From Hippasteria phrygiana (taxonomy: Eukaryota > Echinodermata > Asteroidea > Valvatida > Goniasteridae), in NCBI GenBank assembly GCA_037893225.1, contig JAZGUH010000282.1, positions 868,001 through 932,000 of the forward strand: a stretch of 64,000 nt of DNA. Direction: 5' to 3'. The notes below the pieces were generated by a model. It was not told the origin of the DNA, did no database searches, and was given only the letters and a program-made list of their open reading frames with translations. The position numbers and the translations under genes were made by a program. Positions 9,437 through 21,687 of the stretch are shown one piece after another. Every line of letters starts with the position of its first letter. The stretch's first letter is position 1.

Positions 9437-11289
9437 GAGTAAAGCAAGTCATACCCTAGAGAATTTGACATGCATGGAGCAATAAATAGAAGGTAATATG
9501 AACACAGATGTTGGCCGGAAAGAAAATAAACATTGCGAGGTTTGGATTTTCTCCACAAGTGTTAACTCTAAGAAGCCGCCGATAATTGCAACATGTAGCG
9601 CCAGATCTAAGCTATCCATACATGTCAAAATTACTGAATTTGGTTGATATTTCATGCAATTATGAATGAGTAAAGCAAGTCCATACCCCAGGGAATTTGA
9701 CATGCATGGAGCAATAAATAGACGGTAACATGTACACAGATGTTGGCCGGAAAGAAAATACACATTGCGAGGTTTGAATTTTCTCCACAAGTTTTAACTC
9801 TAGGAAGCCGCCGATAATTGCAACATGTAGCGCCAGATCTAAGCTATCCATACATGTCAAAATTACTGTATTTGGTTGATATTTCATGCAATTATGAATG
9901 AGTAAAGCAAGTCATAACCCAGGGAATTTGACAGGCATGGAGCAATAAATAGAAGGTAATATGCACACAGATGTTGGCCGGGAAGAAAATAAACATTGCG
10001 AGGTTTGAATTTTCTCCACAAGTGTTAACTCTAAGAAGTCGCCGATAATTGCAACATGTAGCGCCAGATCTAAGCTATCCATACATGTCAAAATTACTGA
10101 ATTTGGTTGATATTTCATGCAATTATGAATGAGTAAAGCAAGTCCATACCCCAGGGAATTTGACATGCATGGAGCAATAAATAGACGGTAACATGTACAC
10201 AGATGTTGGCCAGAAAGAAAATAAACATTGCGAGGTTTGAATTTTCTCCACAAGTTTTAACTCTAGGAAGCCGCCGATGATTGCAACATGTAGCGCCAGA
10301 TCTAAGCTATCCATACATGTCAAAATTACTGTATTTGGTTGATATTTCATGCAATTATGAATGAGTAAAGCAAGTCATACCCTAGAGAATTTGACATGCA
10401 TGGAGCAATAAATAGAAGGTAATATGAACACAGATGTTGGCCGGAAAGAAAATAAACATTGCGAGGTTTGGATTTTCTCCACAAGTGTTAACTCTAAGAA
10501 GCCGCCGATAATTGCAACATGTAGCGCCAGATCTAAGCTATCCATACATGTCAAAATTACTGAATTTGGTTGATATTTCATGCAATTATGAATGAGTAAA
10601 GCAAGTCCATACCCCAGGGAATTTGACATGCATGGAGCAATAAATAGACGGTAACATGTACACAGATGTTGGCCGGAAAGAAAATACACATTGCGAGGTT
10701 TGAATTTTCTCCACAAGTTTTAACTCTAGGAAGCCGCCGATGATTGCAACATGTAGCGCCAGATCTAAGCTATCCATACATGTCAAAATTACTGTATTTG
10801 GTTGATATTTCATGCAATTATGAATGAGTAAAGCAAGTCATAACCCAGGGAATTTGACAGGCATGGAGCAATAAATAGAAGGTAATATGCACACAGATGT
10901 TGGCCGGGAAGAAAATAAACATTGCGAGGTTTGAATTTTCTCCACAAGTGTTAACTCTAAGAAGTCGCCGATAATTGCAACATGTAGCGCCAGATCTAAG
11001 CTATCCATACATGTCAAAATTACTGAATTTGGTTGATATTTCATGCAATTATGAATGAGTAAAGCAAGTCCATACCCCAGGGAATTTGACATGCATGGAG
11101 CAATAAATAGACGGTAACATGTACACAGATGTTGGCCAGAAAGAAAATAAACATTGCGAGGTTTGAATTTTCTCCACAAGTTTTAACTCTAGGAAGCCGC
11201 CGATGATTGCAACATGTAGCGCCAGATCTAAGCTATCCATACATGTCAAAATTACTGTTTTTGGGTGATATTTCATTTCAATTATGAAT
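9437..11289 (+). repeat. Second copy of the doubled 926-bp tetramer (offset 8338 bp)
   Basis: Monomers at 9437 W, 9668 M2, 9900 R2, 10131 M3, 10363 W, 10594 M2, 10826 R2, 11057 L. Every start equals the 1099-2951 copy plus 8338. A private difference is GCCGCCGATAATTG near 9807-9820 in the first M2, where the others have GATGATTG. The doubled tetramer was therefore copied as a unit. Confidence 0.92.
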
Positions 11290-12447
11290 GAGTAAAGCAA
11301 GTCATACCCCAGGGAATTTGACAGGCATGGAGCAATAAATAGAAGGTAATATGAACACAGATGTTGGCCGGGAAGAAAATAAACATTGCGAGGTTTGAAT
11401 TTTCTCCACAAGTGTTAACTCTAAGAAGCCGCCGATAATTGCAACATGTAGCGCCAGATCTAAGCTATCCATACATGTCAAAATTACTGAATTTGGTTGA
11501 TATTTCATGCAATTATGAATGAGTAAAGCAAGTCCATACCCCAGGGAATTTGACATGCATGGAGCAATAAATAGACGGTAACATGTACACAGATGTTGGC
11601 CGGAAAGAAAATAAACATTGCGAGGTTTGAATTTTCTCCACAAGTTTTAACTCTAGGAAGCCGCCGATGATTGCAACATGTAGCGCCAGATCTAAGCTAT
11701 CCATACATGTCAACATTACTGTATTTGGTTTATATTTCATGCAATTATGAATGAGTAAAGCAAGTCATACCCCAGGGAATTTGACAGGCATGGAGCAATA
11801 AATAGAAGGTAATATGCACACAGATGTTGGCCGGGAAGAAAATAAACATTGCGAGGTTTGAATTTTCTCCACAAGTGTTAACTCTAAGAAGCCGCCGATA
11901 ATTGCAACATGTAGCGCCAGATCTAAGCTATCCATACATGTCAAAATTACTGAATTTGGTTGATATTTCATGCAATTATGAATGAGTAAAGCAAGTCCAT
12001 ACCCCATGGAATTTGACAGGCATGGAGCAATAAATAAAAGGTAATCTGCACACAGATGGTGGCCGGGAAGAAAATAAACATTGCGAGGTTTGAATTTTCT
12101 CCACAAGTTTTAACTCTAAGAAGCCGCCGATAATTGCAACATGTAGCGCCAGATCTAAGCTATCCATACATGTCAAAATTACTGAATTTGGTTGATATTT
12201 CATGCAATTATGAATGAGTAAAGCAAGTCCATACCCCAGGGAATTTGACAGGCATGGAGCAATAAATAAGAGGTAATCTGCACACAGATGGTGGCCGGGA
12301 AGAAAATATACATTGCGAGGTTTGAATTTTCTCCACAAGTGTTAACTCTAAGAAGCCGCCGATAATTGCAACATGTAGCGCCAGATCTAAGCTATCCATA
12401 CATGTCAAAATTACTGTATTTGGTTTATATTTCATGCAATTATGAAT
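11290..12447 (+). repeat. Family I block N-M1-Q-S-T
   Basis: Starts 11290, 11521, 11753, 11984, 12216. Q and S lack the CCACCAG change. T ends with the ordinary GCAATTATG, unlike four other T copies. Confidence 0.92.
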
Positions 12448-14067
12448 GAGTAAAGCAAGTCATACCCTAGAGAATTTGACATGCATGGAGCAATAAATAG
12501 AAGGTAATATGAACACAGATGTTTGCCGGAAAGAAAATAAACATTGCGAGGTTTGGATTTTCTCCACAAGTGTTAACTCTAAGAAGCCGCCGATAATTGC
12601 AACATGTAGCGCCAGATCTAAGCTATCCATACATGTCAAAATTACTGAATTTGGTTGATATTTCATGCAATTATGAATGAGTAAAGCAAGTCATACCCCA
12701 GGGAATTTGACAGGCATGGAGCAATAAATAGAAGGTAATATGAACACAGATGTTGGCCGGGAAGAAAATAAACATTGCGAGGTTTGAATTTTCTCCACAA
12801 GTGTTAACTCTAAGAAGCCGCCGATAATTGCAACATGTAGCGCCAGATCTAAGCTATCCATACATGTCAAAAGTACTGAATTTGGTTGATATTTCATGCA
12901 ATTATGAATGAGTAAAGCAAGTCCATACCCCAGGGAATTTGACATGCATGGAGCAATAAATAGACGGTAACATGTACACAGATGTTGGCCGGAAAGAAAA
13001 TAAACATTGCGAGGTTTGAATTTTCTCCACAAGTTTTAACTCTAGGAAGCCGCCGATGATTGCAACATGTAGCGCCAGATCTAAGCTATCCATACATGTC
13101 AACATTACTGTATTTGGTTTATATTTCATGCAATTATGAATGAGTAAAGCAAGTCATACCCCAGGGAATTTGACAGGCATGGAGCAATAAATAGAAGGTA
13201 ATATGCACACAGATGTTGGCCGGGAAGAAAATAAACATTGCGAGGTTTGAATTTTCTCCACAAGTGTTAACTCTAAGAAGTCGCCGATAATTGCAACATG
13301 TAGCGCCAGATCTAAGCTATCCATACATGTCAAAATTACTGTATTTGGTTGATATTTCATGCAATTATGAATGAGTAAAGCAAGTCATACCCCGGGGAAT
13401 TTGACAGGCATGGAGCAATAAATAGAAGGTAATATGCACACAGATGTTGGCCGGAAAGAAAATAAACATTGCGAGGTTTGAATTTTCTCCACAAGTTTTA
13501 ACTCTAGGAAGCCGCCGATGATTGCAACATGTAGCGCCAGATATAAGCTATCCATGCATGTCAAAATTACTGTATTTGGTTTATATTTCATGCAATTATG
13601 AATGAGTAAAGCAAGTCATACCCTAGAGAATTTGACATGCATGGAGCAATAAATAGAAGGTAATATGAACACAGATGTTGGCCGGAAAGAAAATAAACAT
13701 TGCGAGGTTTGGATTTTCTCCACAAGTGTTAACTCTAAGAAGCCGCCGATAATTGCAACATGTAGCGCCAGATCTAAGCTATCCATACATGTCAAAATTA
13801 CTGAATTTGGTTGATATTTCATGCAATTATGAATGAGTAAAGCAAGTCCATACCCCAGGGAATTTGACATGCATGGAGCAATAAATAGACGGTAACATGT
13901 ACACAGATGTTGGCCAGAAAGAAAATAAACATTGCGAGGTTTGAATTTTCTCCACAAGTTTTAACTCTAGGAAGCCGCCGATGATTGCAACATGTAGCGC
14001 CAGATCTAAGCTATCCATACATGTCAAAATTACTGTTTTTGGGTGATATTTCATTTCAATTATGAAT
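12448..14067 (+). repeat. Family I block W-N'-M1-R3-Y3-W-L
   Basis: Starts 12448 W (private GATGTTTGCCGG), 12679 N' (CAAAAGTAC), 12910 M1, 13142 R3, 13373 Y3 (CCATGCATGTC), 13604 W, 13835 L. It corresponds to 3183-4571, but the second W has AAAATAAAC instead of AAAACAAAC. The L-N pair is single here, so the 464-bp doubling occurred on the lineage of the 4.3 and 7.8 kb copies only. Confidence 0.9.
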
Positions 14068-15225
14068 GAGTAAAGCAAGTCATACCCCAGGGAATTTGAC
14101 AGGCATGGAGCAATAAATAGAAGGTAATATGAACACAGATGTTGGCCGGGAAGAAAATAAACATTGCGAGGTTTGAATTTTCTCCACAAGTGTTAACTCT
14201 AAGAAGCCGCCGATAATTGCAACATGTAGCGCCAGATCTAAGCTATCCATACATGTCAAAATTACTGAATTTGGTTGATATTTCATGCAATTATGAATGA
14301 GTAAAGCAAGTCCATACCCCAGGGAATTTGACATGCATGGAGCAATAAATAGACGGTAACATGTACACAGATGTTGGCCGGAAAGAAAATAAACATTGCG
14401 AGGTTTGAATTTTCTCCACAAGTTTTAACTCTAGGAAGCCGCCGATGATTGCAACATGTAGCGCCAGATCTAAGCTATCCATACATGTCAACATTACTGT
14501 ATTTGGTTTATATTTCATGCAATTATGAATGAGTAAAGCAAGTCATACCCCAGGGAATTTGACAGGCATGGAGCAATAAATAGAAGGTAATATGCACACA
14601 GATGTTGGCCGGGAAGAAAATAAACATTGCGAGGTTTGAATTTTCTCCACAAGTGTTAACTCTAAGAAGCCGCCGATAATTGCAACATGTAGCGCCAGAT
14701 CTAAGCTATCCATACATGTCAAAATTACTGAATTTGGTTGATATTTCATGCAATTATGAATGAGTAAAGCAAGTCCATACCCCATGGAATTTGACAGGCA
14801 TGGAGCAATAAATAAAAGGTAATCTGCACACAGATGGTGGCCGGGAAGAAAATAAACATTGCGAGGTTTGAATTTTCTCCACAAGTTTTAACTCTAAGAA
14901 GCCGCCGATAATTGCAACATGTAGCGCCAGATCTAAGCTATCCATACATGTCAAAATTACTGAATTTGGTTGATATTTCATGCAATTATGAATGAGTAAA
15001 GCAAGTCCATACCCCAGGGAATTTGACAGGCATGGAGCAATAAATAAGAGGTAATCTGCACACAGATGGTGGCCGGGAAGAAAATATACATTGCGAGGTT
15101 TGAATTTTCTCCACAAGTGTTAACTCTAAGAAGCCGCCGATAATTGCAACATGTAGCGCCAGATCTAAGCTATCCATACATGTCAAAATTACTGTATTTG
15201 GTTTATATTTCATGCAAATATGAAT
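14068..15225 (+). repeat. Family I block N-M1-Q-S-T
   Basis: Starts 14068, 14299, 14531, 14762, 14994. Same composition as 11290-12447, at offset 2778 bp. T here ends with GCAAATATG. Confidence 0.92.
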
Positions 15226-16151
15226 GAGTAAAGCAAGTCATACCCTAGAGAATTTGACATGCATGGAGCAATAAATAGAAGGTAATATGAACACAGATGT
15301 TGGCCGGAAAGAAAATAAACATTGCGAGGTTTGGATTTTCTCCACAAGTGTTAACTCTAAGAAGCCGCCGATAATTGCAACATGTAGCGCCAGATCTAAG
15401 CTATCCATACATGTCAAAATTACTGAATTTGGTTGATATTTCATGCAATTATGAATGAGTAAAGCAAGTCCATACCCCAGGGAATTTGACATGCATGGAG
15501 CAATAAATAGACGGTAACATGTACACAGATGTTGGCCGGAAAGAAAATACACATTGCGAGGTTTGAATTTTCTCCACAAGTTTTAACTCTAGGAAGCCGC
15601 CGATGATTGCAACATGTAGCGCCAGATCTAAGCTATCCATACATGTCAAAATTACTGTATTTGGTTGATATTTCATGCAATTATGAATGAGTAAAGCAAG
15701 TCATAACCCAGGGAATTTGACAGGCATGGAGCAATAAATAGAAGGTAATATGCACACAGATGTTGGCCGGGAAGAAAATAAACATTGCGAGGTTTTAATT
15801 TTCTCCACAAGTGTTAACTCTAAGAAGCCGCCGATAATTGCAACATGTAGCGCCAGATCTAAGCTATCCATACATGTCAAAATTACTGAATTTGGTTGAT
15901 ATTTCATGCAATTATGAATGAGTAAAGCAAGTCCATACCCCAGGGAATTTGACATGCATGGAGCAATAAATAGACGGTAACATGTACACAGATGTTGGCC
16001 GGAAAGAAAATAAACATTGCGAGGTTTGAATTTTCTCCACAAGTTTTAACTCTAGGAAGCCGCCGATGATTGCAACATGTAGCGCCAGATCTAAGCTATC
16101 CATACATGTCAACATTACTGTATTTGGTTTATATTTCATGCAATTATGAAT
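15226..16151 (+). repeat. Family I block W-M2-R2/N-M1, left transition
   Basis: Starts 15226 W, 15457 M2, 15689 hybrid, 15920 M1. The 15689 monomer starts as R2 (GTCATAACCC), then has GGTTTTAATT (T at p108) and AAGCCGCC like N. GGTTTTAATT recurs at about 28035 and 63294 with the same M1 neighbour. That marks the start of a segment duplicated further right. Confidence 0.88.
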
Positions 16152-16525
16152 GAGTAAAGCAAGTCATACCCCAGGGAATTTGACAGGCATGGAGCAATAA
16201 ACAGAAGGTAATATGCACACAGATGTTGGCCGGGAAGAAAATAAACATTGCGAGGTTTGAATTTTCTCCACAAGTGTTAACTCTAAGAAGCCGCCGATAA
16301 TTGCAACATGTAGCGCCAGATCTAAGCTATCCATACATGTCAAAATTACTGTAATATGCACACAGATGTTGGCCGGAAAGAAAATAAACATTGCGAGGTT
16401 TGAATTTTCTCCACAAGTTTTAACTCTAGGAAGCCGCCGATGATTGCAACATGTAGCGCCAGATCTAAGCTATCCATACATGTCAAAATTACTGTATTTG
16501 GTTTATATTTCATGCAATTATGAAT
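16152..16525 (+). repeat. Fused monomer pair with 88-bp deletion, copy 1 (374 bp)
   Basis: A Q-like monomer runs to TTACTGTA and joins directly to ATATGCACACAG (p60 onward) of a Y''-like monomer. The 88 bp between them, including the GAGTAAAGCA anchor, is missing: two 231-bp units would give 462, and 374 is observed. Both flanks contain GTA at the join (ACTGTA and AAGGTA), a 3-bp microhomology. This copy has a private AATAAACAGAAGG near 16195-16207 and keeps CCACAAGTTTTAAC downstream. Confidence 0.93.
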
Positions 16526-18145
16526 GAGTAAAGCAAGTCATACCCTAGAGAATTTGACATGCATGGAGCAATAAATAGAAGGTAATATGAACACAGATGT
16601 TGGCCGGAAAGAAAATAAACATTGCGAGGTTTGAATTTTCTCCACAAGTTTTAACTCTAAGAAGTCGCCGATAATTGCAACATGTAGCGCCAGATCTAAG
16701 CTATCCATACATGTCAAAATTACTGAATTTGGTTGATATTTCATGCAATTATGAATGAGTAAAGCAAGTCCATACCCCAGGGAATTTGACATGCATGGAG
16801 CAATAAATAGAAGGTAACATGTACACAGATGTTGGCCGGAAAGAAAATAAACATTGCGAGGTTTGAATTTTCTCCACAAGTTTTAACTCTAGGAAGCCGC
16901 CGATGATTGCAACATGTAGCGCCAGATCTAAGCTATCCATACATGTCAAAATTACTGTTTTTGGGTGATATTTCATGCAATTATGAATGAGTAAAGCAAG
17001 TCATACCCCAGGGAATTTGACAGGCATGGAGCAATAAATAGACGGTAACATGTACACAGATGTTGGCCGGAAAGAAAATAAACATTGCGAGGTTTGAATT
17101 TTCTCCACAAGTGTTAACTCTAAGAAGCCGCCGATAATTGCAACATGTAGCACCATATCTAAGCTATCCATACATGTCAAAATTACTGAATTTGGTTGAT
17201 ATTTCATGCAATTATGAATGAGTAAAGCAAGTCCATACCCCAGGGAATTTGACATGCATGGAGCAATAAATAGACGGTAACATGTACACAGATGTTGGCC
17301 GGAAAGAAAATAAACATTGCGAGGTTTGAATTTTCTCCACAAGTTTTAACTCTAGGAAGCCGCCGATGATTGCAACATGTAGCGCCAGATCTAAGCTATC
17401 CATACATGTCAAAATTACTGTATTTGGTTTATATTTCATGCAATTATGAATGAGTAAAGCAAGTCATACCCTAGGGAATTTGACATGCATGGAGCAATAA
17501 ATAGAAGGTAATATGAACACAGATGTGGGCCGCAAAGAAAATAAACATTGCGAGGTTTGAATTTTCTCCACAAGTGTTAACTCTAGGAAGCCGCCGATGA
17601 TTGCAACATGTAGCGCCAGATCTAAGCTATCCATACATGTCAAAATTACTGTTTTTGGGTGATATTTCATGCAATTATGAATGAGTAAAGCAAGTCATAC
17701 CCCAGGGAATTTGACAGGCATGGAGCAATAAATAGAAGGTAATATGAACACAGATGTTGGCCGGGAAGAAAATAAACATTGCGAGGTTTGAATTTTCTCC
17801 ACAAGTGTTAACTCTAAGAAGCCGCCGATAATTGCAACATGTAGCGCCAGATCTAAGCTATCCATACATGTCAAAATTACTGAATTTGGTTGATATTTCA
17901 TGCAATTATGAATGAGTAAAGCAAGTCCATACCCCAGGGAATTTGACATGTATGGAGCAATAAATAGACGGTAACATGTACACAGATGTTGGCCGGAAAG
18001 AAAATAAACATTGCGAGGTTTGAATTTTCTCCACAAGTTTTAACTCTAGGAAGCCGCCGATGATTGCAACATGTAGCGCCAGATCTAAGCTATCCATACA
18101 TGTCAACATTACTGTATTTGGTTGATATTTCATGCAATTATGAAT
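16526..18145 (+). repeat. W''-M''-N''-M-P-N-M block
   Basis: Starts 16526 W'' (TTTGAATT, TTTTAAC, AAGTCGCC), 16757 M'' (AGAAGGTAACATG, TTTTTGGGTGAT end), 16989 N'' (AGACGGTAACATG with AGCACCATATC at p161-171), 17220 M, 17452 P, 17683 N, 17914 M (private GACATGTATGG). The same order recurs at 28769, 33428 and 36291. First P and N'' monomers of family II. Confidence 0.92.
17452..17682 (+). repeat. Monomer type P (231 bp), family II marker
   Basis: Diagnostic CCCTAGGG at p18-25 and GTGGGCCGCAAAG at p73-86. Combines GTGTTAAC with AGGAAGCC and GATGATT, and ends TGTTTTTGGGTGAT. Sixteen monomers (17452, 19839, 23076, 24925, 26081, 29695, 31491, 34354, 37217, 38781, 40862, 44044, 47457, 49538, 53006, 56243) plus a P segment in the rearranged monomer at 18146. 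All lie in the central block. It precedes N, the same slot L has in family I. The copy at 49538 reads CCCCAGGG. Confidence 0.93.
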
Positions 18146-18451
18146 GAGTAAAGCAAGTCATACCCCAGGGAATTTGACAGGCATGGAGCAATAAATAGAA
18201 GGTAATATGCACACAGATGTGGGCCGCAAAGAAAATAAACATTGCGAGGTTTGAATTTTCTCCACAAGTGTTAACGGTAACATGTACACAGATGTTGGCC
18301 GGAAAGAAAATAAACATTGCGAGGTTTGAATTTTCTCCACAAGTTTTAACTCTAGGAAGCCGCCGATGATTGCAACATGTAGCGCCAGATCTAAGCTATC
18401 CATACATGTCAACATTACTGTATTTGGTTGATATTTCATGCAATTATGAAT
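18146..18451 (+). repeat. 306-bp monomer with 75-bp partial duplication; R/P/M hybrid
   Basis: Starts like R (CCCCAGGG, TATGCAC), switches to P (GTGGGCCGCAAAG, GTGTTAAC), then at 18275/18276 jumps back to GGTAACATGTACACAG of an M monomer. It runs a second time through p56-p130 before continuing normally. The extra length is exactly 75 bp, so the minus-strand frame stays open (93 codons instead of 68). The flanks share AC at the join. Only copy in the window. Confidence 0.92.
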
Positions 18452-18682
18452 GAGTAAAGCAAGTCATACCCCAGGGAATTTGACAGGCATGGAGCAATAA
18501 ATAGAAGGTAATATGCACACAGATGTTGGCCGGGAAGAAAATAAACATTGCGAGGTTCGAATTTTCTCCACAAGTGTTAACTCTAAGAAGTCGCCGATAA
18601 TTGCAACATGTAGCGCCAGATCTAAGCTATCCATACATGTCAAAATTACTGTATTTGGTTGATATTTCATGCAATTATGAAT
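18452..18682 (+). repeat. Monomer type R (231 bp), TTCGAA marker
   Basis: Shares TATGCAC, GGGAAG and AAGTCGCC with R2/R3 but has C at p107, giving GGTTCGAATTTT and a TTCGAA (BstBI) site. It ends TGTATTTGGTTGAT. I count about 34 monomers with TTCGAA, counting hybrids, from anchor 18452 to anchor 56937. None was seen in the family I flanks. The copy at 57862 has lost the site (GGTTCCAATT). Confidence 0.93.
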
Positions 18683-19838
18683 GAGTAAAGCAAGTCATAC
18701 CCCGGGGAATTTGACAGGCATGGAGCAATAAATAGAAGGTAATATGCACACAGATGTTGGCCGGAAAGAAAATAAACATTGCGAGGTTTGAATTTTCTCC
18801 ACAAGTTTTAACTCTAGGAAGCCGCCGATGATTGCAACATGTAGCGCCAGATATAAGCTATCCATACATGTCAAAATTACTGAATTTGGTTGATATTTCA
18901 TGCAATTATGAATGAGTAAAGCAAGTCCATACCCCAGGGAATTTGACATGCATGGAGCAATAAATAGACGGTAACATGTACACAGATGTTGGCCGGAAAG
19001 AAAATAAACATTGCGAGGTTTGAATTTTCTCCACAAGTTTTAACTCTAGGAAGCCGCCGATGATTGCAACATGTAGCGCCAGATCTAAGCTATCCATACA
19101 TGTCAACATTACTGTATTTGGTTGATATTTCATGCAATTATGAATGAGTAAAGCAAGTCATACCCCAGGGAATTTGACAGGCATGGAGCAATAAATAGAC
19201 GGTAACATGTACACAGATGTTGGCCGGAAAGAAAATAAACATTGCGAGGTTTGAATTTTCTCCACAAGTTTTAACTCTAGGAAGCCGCCGATGATTGCAA
19301 CATGTAGCGCCAGATCTAAGCTATCCATACATGTCAACATTACTGTATTTGGTTGATATTTCATGCAATTATGAATGAGTAAAGCAAGTCATACCCCAGG
19401 GAATTTGACAGGCATGGAGCAATAAATAGAAGGTAATATGCACACAGATGTTGGCCGGGAAGAAAATAAACATTGCGAGGTTCGAATTTTCTCCACAAGT
19501 GTTAACTCTAAGAAGTCGCCGATAATTGCAACATGTAGCGCCAGATCTAAGCTATCCATACATGTCAAAATTACTGTATTTGGTTGATATTTCATGCAAT
19601 TATGAATGAGTAAAGCAAGTCATACCCCGGGGAATTTGACAGGCATGGAGCAATAAATAGAAGGTAATATGCACACAGATGTTGCCCGGAAAGAAAATAA
19701 ACATTGCGAGGTTTGAATTTTCTCCACAAGTTTTAACTCTAGGAAGCCGCCGATGATTGCAACATGTAGCGCCAGATATAAGCTATCCATACATGTCAAA
19801 ATTACTGTATTTGGTTTATATTTCATGCAATTATGAAT
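18452..19838 (+). repeat. Family II segment R-Y/N-M-R/M-R-Y
   Basis: Starts 18452 R; 18683 Y ending TGAATTTGGTTGAT (Y/N hybrid); 18914 M; 19146 starting as R (GACAGGCATGG) then AGACGGTAACATGTAC and TCAACATT of M (R/M hybrid, 231 bp); 19377 R; 19608 Y with private TTGCCCGG. Two hybrids in six monomers. Confidence 0.88.
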
Positions 19839-21687
19839 GAGTAAAGCAAGTCATACCCTAGGGAATTTGACATGCATGGAGCAATAAATAGAAGGTAATA
19901 TGAACACAGATGTGGGCCGCAAAGAAAATAAACATTGCGAGGTTTGAATTTTCTCCACAAGTGTTAACTCTAGGAAGCCGCCGATGATTGCAACATGTAG
20001 CGCCAGATCTAAGCTATCCATACATGTCAAAATTACTGTTTTTGGGTGATATTTCATGCAATTATGAATGAGTAAAGCAAGTCATACCCCAGGGAATTTG
20101 ACAGGCATGGAGCAATAAATAGAAGGTAATATGAACACAGATGTTGGCCGGGAAGAAAATAAACATTGCGAGGTTTGAATTTTCTCCACAAGTGTTAACT
20201 CTAAGAAGCCGCCGATAATTGCAACATGTAGCGCCAGATCTAAGCTATCCATACATGTCAAAATTACTGAATTTGGTTGATATTTCATGCAATTATGAAT
20301 GAGTAAAGCAAGTCCATACCCCAGGGAATTTGACATGCATGGAGCAATAAATAGACGGTAACATGTACACAGATGTTGGCCGGAAAGAAAATAAACATTG
20401 CGAGGTTTGAATTTTCTCCACAAGTTTTAACTCTAGGAAGCCGCCGATGATTGCAACATGTAGCGCCAGATCTAAGCTATCCATACATGTCAACATTACT
20501 GTATTTGGTTGATATTTCATGCAATTATGAATGAGTAAAGCAAGTCATACCCCAGGGAATTTGACAGGCATGGAGCAATAAATAGAAGGTAATATGCACA
20601 CAGATGTTGGCCGGGAAGAAAATAAACATTGCGAGGTTCGAATTTTCTCCACAAGTGTTAACTCTAAGAAGTCGCCGATAATTGCAACATGTAGCGCCAG
20701 ATCTAAGCTATCCATACATGTCAAAATTACTGTATTTGGTTGATATTTCATGCAATTATGAATGAGTAAAGCAAGTCATACCCCGGGGAATTTGACAGGC
20801 ATGGAGCAATAAATAGAAGGTAATATGCACACAGATGTTGGCCGGAAAGAAAATAAACATTGCGAGGTTTGAATTTTCTCCACAAGTTTTAACTCTAGGA
20901 AGCCGCCGATGATTGCAACATGTAGCGCCAGATATAAGCTATCCATACATGTCAAAATTACTGTATTTGGTTTATATTTCATGCAATTATGAATGAGTAA
21001 AGCAAGTCATACCCTAGAGAATTTGACATGCATGGAGCAATAAATAGACGGTAACATGTACACAGATGTTGGCCGGAAAGAAAATAAACATTGCGAGGTT
21101 TGAATTTTCTCCACAAGTTTTAACTCTAGGAAGCCGCCGATGATTGCAACATGTAGCGCCAGATCTAAGCTATCCATACATGTCAACATTACTGTATTTG
21201 GTTGATATTTCATGCAATTATGAATGAGTAAAGCAAGTCATACCCCAGGGAATTTGACAGGCATGGAGCAATAAATAGAAGGTAATATGCACACAGATGT
21301 TGGCCGGAAAGAAAATAAACATTGCGAGGTTTGAATTTTCTCCACAAGTTTTAACTCTAGGAAGCCGCCGATGATTGCAACATGTAGCGCCAGATATAAG
21401 CTATCCATACATGTCAAAATTACTGTATTTGGTTTATATTTCATGCAATTATGAATGAGTAAAGCAAGTCATACCCTAGAGAATTTGACATGCATGGAGC
21501 AATAAATAGAAGGTAATATGAACACAGATGTTGGCCGGAAAGAAAATAAACATTGCGAGGTTTGGATTTTCTCCACAAGTGTTAACTCTAAGAAGCCGCC
21601 GATAATTGCAACATGTAGCGCCAGATCTAAGCTATCCATACATGTCAAAATTACTGAATTTGGTTGATATTTCATGCAATTATGAAT
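19839..21687 (+). repeat. Family II segment P-N-M-R-Y-W/M-R/Y-W
   Basis: Starts 19839, 20070, 20301, 20533, 20764, 20995, 21226, 21457. 20995 starts CCCTAGAGA (W) and becomes M (AACATGTAC, TCAACATT). 21226 starts CCCCAGGG (R) and becomes Y (GGAAAG, ATATAAG). Two exchanges replace W-M-R-Y of the full unit by two hybrid monomers. Confidence 0.88.
20764..20994 (+). repeat. Monomer type Y (231 bp), CCCGGG and ATATAAG marker
   Basis: CCCCGGGG at p18-25 creates a SmaI site and an additional CpG. C171A gives AGATATAAG and destroys the BglII site present in the other types. Also TATGCAC, GGAAAG, TTTTAAC, AGGAAGCC, GATGATT, and a TGTATTTGGTTTAT end. The family I form Y3 (3877, 7351, 13373) adds CCATGCATGTC near p180-190. 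Copies at 19608 and 22845 share TTGCCCGG near p75-82. Copies at 39706, 44969 and 48382 share GCACGTC near p8-14. Confidence 0.92.

Larger units (their letters stand above)
15760..18145 (+). repeat. Source-like copy of a 2.4-kb segment repeated at 28.0-30.4 kb (offset ~12244 bp)
   Basis: From the GGTTTTAATT marker (15791 and 28035) through M1, the 88-bp-deleted pair, W'', M'', N'', M, P, N and M, order and spacings agree at offset 12244. The offset drops to 12243 after the single-base loss in the right copy. The left copy lacks both that loss and the AGAAGCTAAT change. Confidence 0.89.

Noticed and set aside
18146..18439. The 93-codon minus-strand frame as a distinct protein
   Set aside because: It exists only because the 75-bp partial duplication is a multiple of three; the extra 25 codons repeat the adjacent satellite reading.
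18540..18570. Possible CENP-B box at the TTCGAA or GGCCGGGAA sites
   Set aside because: The CENP-B box needs TTCG and CGGG in one 17-bp frame with fixed spacing. R has TTCG without a correctly placed CGGG, and the reverse complement of GGCCGGGAA lacks the T required after CCCG.
20764..20994. TATA-box-like ATATAAG in Y monomers as a promoter
   Set aside because: It arises from one base change (C171A) that also destroys AGATCT. No other promoter element is visible and it is present only as part of the repeat type.
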